A stretch of DNA of 9,343 nt from Thermaceae bacterium (lineage in GTDB: Bacteria; Deinococcota; Deinococci; Deinococcales; Marinithermaceae), in contig WFXV01000069.1 of the NCBI GenBank assembly GCA_015490435.1, positions 1 to 9,343 of the forward strand, in the 5' to 3' direction. The position numbers and the translations under genes were made by a program. Below are positions 6,977 through 9,343 of the stretch, piece by piece; within the stretch, counting starts at the first letter, position 1; each line of letters starts with the position of its first letter. The notes under the pieces are model-generated. The model ran no database searches, was not told where the DNA came from, and was given only the letters and a program-made list of their open reading frames with translations.

Positions 6977-7606
6977 ATGGAATACAAGCTCCGCGCCTAC
7001 TACCGCGGCGACGAGCGCCCCAAGGCGCTCCGCCGAGAAGGAAAGCTCCCGGCGGTGCTCTACAACCGCCACATGAACGAAAAGATCTACGTGGATTTCG
7101 TCGAGTTCGATAAGGTCTTCCGCCAGGCCAGCATTCACCACGTGATCACGCTCGAGCTCGAGGACGGCAAGACCGTGGACACCCTGGTCCGCCAGGTCGA
7201 GCTCAACAAGCGCAAGCACATCCCAGAGCACGTGGACTTCTACGCCCTCGCCGACGAGCCCATCGAGATGTACGTCAACCTGAAGTTCGTGGGCACGCCG
7301 GTGGGCACCAAGCAGGGCGGGGTGCTCGAGGAGGTCATGACCGACATCCTGGTCAAGACCCTGCCCAAGAACATCCCCGAGTACATCGAGGTGGACGTCT
7401 CCGGGCTCGAGATCGGCGACGTGCTCCACGTCGGCGACATCCAGTTCCCCGAGGGCGTCGAGCCGCTGGTGGACAAGGAGGAGACCGTGGCCACGGTGGT
7501 GCCGCCCGAGGACGTCGAGAAGCTCGAAGCCGAGGCCGCCGAGGCCGAAGTCTCCGAGGCCGAGCCCGAGGTCATCCAAAAGGGCAAGACCGAGGAAGAG
7601 GAGTAG
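6977..7606 (+). CDS. rplY: 50S ribosomal protein L25 (TL5/CTC type)
   Basis: L25 of the TL5/CTC group binds 5S rRNA in the central protuberance of the large subunit. The 209-residue product has the long two-domain form. The N-terminal 5S rRNA-binding domain (about 1-95) contains LRREGKLPAVLYNRH, EFDKVFRQASIHHVI and KHIPEHVDFYAL. The C-terminal beta domain (about 96-185) contains VGTPVGTKQGGVLEE, NIPEYIEVDVSGLEIGD and VPPEDVEKL. An Ala/Glu-rich acidic tail ends PEVIQKGKTEEEE. From memory this is very close to the Thermus thermophilus protein TL5, and it is the main taxonomic marker in the window. ATG6977 is set by a strong GGGAGGA site. Several GCCGAG hexamers encode the tail (about 7530-7570). 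The gene has its own candidate promoter. The next gene starts only 11 bases after its stop, with no terminator-like hairpin between, so read-through is expected. Confidence 0.96.
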   Translation: MEYKLRAYYRGDERPKALRREGKLPAVLYNRHMNEKIYVDFVEFDKVFRQASIHHVITLELEDGKTVDTLVRQVELNKRKHIPEHVDFYALADEPIEMYVNLKFVGTPVGTKQGGVLEEVMTDILVKTLPKNIPEYIEVDVSGLEIGDVLHVGDIQFPEGVEPLVDKEETVATVVPPEDVEKLEAEAAEAEVSEAEPEVIQKGKTEEEE

Positions 7607-7617
7607 CGCGACCACCC

Positions 7618-8652
7618 TTGTTGAGAAGACTCCGGTCCCGCTTCCCTTCGTATTCCCTTTACCTTCTCCTCTGGCTGGCGGTCCCACCGCTGGCCTTGCT
7701 CTTTTTTAAAGAGCAGGGCTTTTTCACTTTCACACTCGGCTGGCTCGGGCTGACCGCCTTGGAACTCATCCACATCCAAGGCGAAAAGCGTTTCGCCTTC
7801 AGGGGTCTCCGGTATCTCAAACAGATACTCACTTCGGAAATCAGCAACCGTGCCGGCGCGATTTATTACATCGTGGCAAGCCTGCTTGCGATCAGCTGGC
7901 TGGCGGATGCAATCTATTTAGGAAACATTGTAACAGCCATGACGGCGAGCGTATACCTCATCGGTATCGCACTATCCCTAGAAATCGAGTCCATTGTAGA
8001 GTTCTCGGAAAGACGCTCGCCAATTGAATACTTAATTTCAGCGCAGACGCCGAACCTCACTTTGCTACTTAGCAGAACACCAGAGCGAACATGCCCCGAG
8101 CTTACTTGGGAAAACTCCGATAACGCACGTCTACGTCCGCTGCTCGCCGTTCCTATTTTGCTCAAAGCTATTACCGAATACAACAAAGGGGTTGGCCCAC
8201 GTGAACTCGTACTGATCATTCCCAGAGATACATTAATGCGAATCAAAGGGGAACTGAAAACGGGTGACGCTCAGGAGATTTGGGGGAAAGTTAAAAAAAG
8301 GTACGAAGCCTTCATAAAGCAATGTTTGAAAAACTTAAATGTGCGGTGGCTAGAGCTCGAGGATGTTGATAGCTGGGAAGTGCTCAAACTCCGTAAGACA
8401 ATCCTGAAGGAACTCGAAAACGCATATGGTAGCCCGCTCTCGTTGCTGTTCGATCGGGCTGCCTTCAACATATCTACTGGCACATCCACGATTACCGCTG
8501 CCCTCGCCTACCTCGCCCTTAGAGGCAACGCCCGAATCGCCTACCTTCGCCAGGACTATGAAAGTCCTAAGGAGGCCGGAAGCCACCTAAACTTCGTACA
8601 CATTGAAAACATCCGGGTGCTAGATCTCGACGACTTGGAGGCAGAGTTCTGA
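7618..8652 (+). CDS. Unrecognised membrane protein with C-terminal CARF-like domain
   Basis: I do not recognise this 344-residue protein as a named family member. The N-terminus is basic (R3, R4, R6, R8), followed by four predicted membrane helices at about 13-30, 35-53, 79-101 and 104-121. A basic segment (about 56-68) separates the two hairpins. Residues about 146-344 read as an alternating beta/alpha Rossmann-type domain: strands near 146-152 (NLTLLLS), 196-202 (ELVLIIP), 242-248, 281-287 and 305-312, with helices between. The stretch F283-NISTGTSTITAALAYLAL, then ARIAYLRQD, resembles the ligand-loop motif of CARF domains (typically N-[IV]-[TS]-x-G-T...M), which bind cyclic oligoadenylates in type III CRISPR systems. 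No HEPN, PD-D/ExK or other nuclease motif is seen, so the membrane part would be the effector. SAVED-type sensors are an alternative. The start is TTG (7618 or 7621), with GAGGAG 14 bases upstream, longer than usual. GC is much lower than in the neighbours, suggesting transfer. The function is inference. Confidence 0.7.
   Translation: MLRRLRSRFPSYSLYLLLWLAVPPLALLFFKEQGFFTFTLGWLGLTALELIHIQGEKRFAFRGLRYLKQILTSEISNRAGAIYYIVASLLAISWLADAIYLGNIVTAMTASVYLIGIALSLEIESIVEFSERRSPIEYLISAQTPNLTLLLSRTPERTCPELTWENSDNARLRPLLAVPILLKAITEYNKGVGPRELVLIIPRDTLMRIKGELKTGDAQEIWGKVKKRYEAFIKQCLKNLNVRWLELEDVDSWEVLKLRKTILKELENAYGSPLSLLFDRAAFNISTGTSTITAALAYLALRGNARIAYLRQDYESPKEAGSHLNFVHIENIRVLDLDDLEAEF
8637..8641 (+). promoter_or_regulatory. 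Ribosome-binding site of the nucleoside hydrolase gene, inside the preceding gene
   Basis: GGAGG lies 10 bases before ATG8652, within the last codons of the membrane/CARF-like gene. It supports initiation at the TGATG overlap and shows that the upstream gene's 3' end carries the signal for the downstream gene. Confidence 0.65.
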
Positions 8653-9343
8653 TGAAGCTCTTCGTGGACACCGACGCCGGGGTGGACGACGCCCTCGCGC
8701 TCTTGCTCGTACTCGGGACCCCGGAGGTCGAGATTCTTGGAATCGGAACAGTGGACGGCAACGTCCCCCTCGAAAACGTGGTCCAAAACGTCTTCGAGGT
8801 GCTCACCGCCGCCCAGGCCGAGGTGCCCGTCTTCGTGGGCGCGGCTCGGCCGCTCGTCCCCGAGCCCCGGGAGCGGGCGACCTTCTTCCACGGCGAGGAC
8901 GGGCTCGGGAACCTGAAAGCGCGCCGGGCCCGCGCCCGGCCCGAAAAGACGCCGGCGGCCCTCGCCCTCGTCGAGCTCGCCCGGCGCCACCCCGGCGAGG
9001 TCCGGGGGGTGGCGCTCGGGCCGCTCACCAACCTGGCGATCGCCCTCTTGCTCGAGCCCGAGCTTCCCCACCTCCTCGAGGGGCTCTACGTCATGGGCGG
9101 CGCCCACACCGGCCGTGGCAACACGAAGCGGCGGGCGGCCGAGTTCAACTTCGCCGCCGATCCCGAGGCCGCCCACGCGGTGCTCGCCGCCTTCCCCCGG
9201 GTCACCCTGCTCACCTGGGAGACCACCCTCGCCCACCCCCTGCCCTGGGAGGCCCACGAAGCCCTCGCCCGGCGCTTTCCCTTCTACCGCGCGATCACCG
9301 ACCACACCGCCCGCTACCTGAGGGGCAAGGGCCACGCAGGGCT
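8652..9343 (+). CDS. Inosine/uridine-type nucleoside hydrolase, 3'-truncated
   Basis: Enzymes of this family (IUNH) hydrolyse the N-glycosidic bond of nucleosides, using a bound calcium ion, to give ribose and free base for salvage. The frame stays open to the window end, giving 230 residues of a protein usually a little over 300 long. Family motifs appear in order: D6-TDAGVDDA, with calcium-binding Asp8, Asp12 and Asp13 (the common form has Pro where Ala9 stands); TVDGN; H80-GEDGLG; LGPLTNLA; VMGGA; and E164-FNFAADPEAA. The C-terminal His-Asp region that completes the active site would fall beyond the cut, so activity cannot be judged. The substrate (purine, pyrimidine or mixed) is not readable from this part. 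GC returns to the high host level at its start. The ATG shares its A with the upstream stop (TGATG), implying translational coupling to the membrane/CARF-like gene. Confidence 0.93.
   Translation, partial: MKLFVDTDAGVDDALALLLVLGTPEVEILGIGTVDGNVPLENVVQNVFEVLTAAQAEVPVFVGAARPLVPEPRERATFFHGEDGLGNLKARRARARPEKTPAALALVELARRHPGEVRGVALGPLTNLAIALLLEPELPHLLEGLYVMGGAHTGRGNTKRRAAEFNFAADPEAAHAVLAAFPRVTLLTWETTLAHPLPWEAHEALARRFPFYRAITDHTARYLRGKGHAG

Noticed and set aside
7530..7570. GCCGAG tandem-like repeat at the 3' end of rplY
   Set aside because: It encodes the Ala/Glu-rich acidic tail expected in TL5-type L25 proteins. The units are imperfect and explained by coding.
7600..8660. CRISPR array or integration-site repeats around the low-GC gene
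   Set aside because: No regularly spaced repeat, no direct repeat at the two junctions and no tRNA gene was found by eye.

Overview
The window is a single-strand (+) gene block from a GC-rich bacterium, most likely a member of the Thermales (Thermus and relatives). The main reason is the ribosomal protein at 6977-7606. It closely resembles, as I remember it, the long two-domain L25/TL5 protein of Thermus thermophilus, including the acidic tail that ends in EEEE. Very high GC with G/C-ending codons, very short intergenic gaps and ATGA stop/start overlaps fit this. The first 19 bases are not genomic: they are the Tn5/Nextera mosaic-end adapter, so the left edge is a sequencing or assembly artefact.

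Layout. 22-666: the 3' part of a RodZ-like membrane protein (transmembrane anchor, PEGA domain, RodZ C-terminal domain), with its 5' end missing. 677-1987: rimO, the ribosomal protein S12 methylthiotransferase. 1995-3341 and 3338-4783: trkA and trkH, overlapping genes for a gated potassium uptake system. 4829-5278 and 5275-5943: luxS and mtnN, overlapping genes that together convert S-adenosylhomocysteine to adenine, homocysteine and DPD (the AI-2 precursor). 5961-6926: prs, PRPP synthase. 6977-7606: rplY (L25/TL5), with its own candidate promoter in the end of prs. 7618-8652: an unrecognised gene of clearly lower GC, predicted to have four N-terminal membrane helices followed by a CARF-like Rossmann domain. 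8652-9343: the 5' part of an inosine/uridine-type nucleoside hydrolase gene, cut off by the window end.

Most of the block is housekeeping: S12 modification, K+ homeostasis, methyl-cycle salvage, nucleotide precursor synthesis and a 5S rRNA-binding protein. All genes point the same way, and most are spaced closely enough for co-transcription. The exception is the 7618-8652 gene. Its base composition and codon use differ from both neighbours, yet it fits between rplY and the nucleoside hydrolase with an 11-base gap on one side and a one-base TGATG overlap on the other.

The best candidate for something new is this 7618-8652 protein. A membrane domain fused to a CARF-like sensor is the layout of cyclic-oligoadenylate-activated membrane effectors of type III CRISPR systems, such as Cam1. 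A four-helix membrane module and a solitary position inside a housekeeping operon would be unusual. No Cas gene or CRISPR array is visible here, so the link to immunity is inference.
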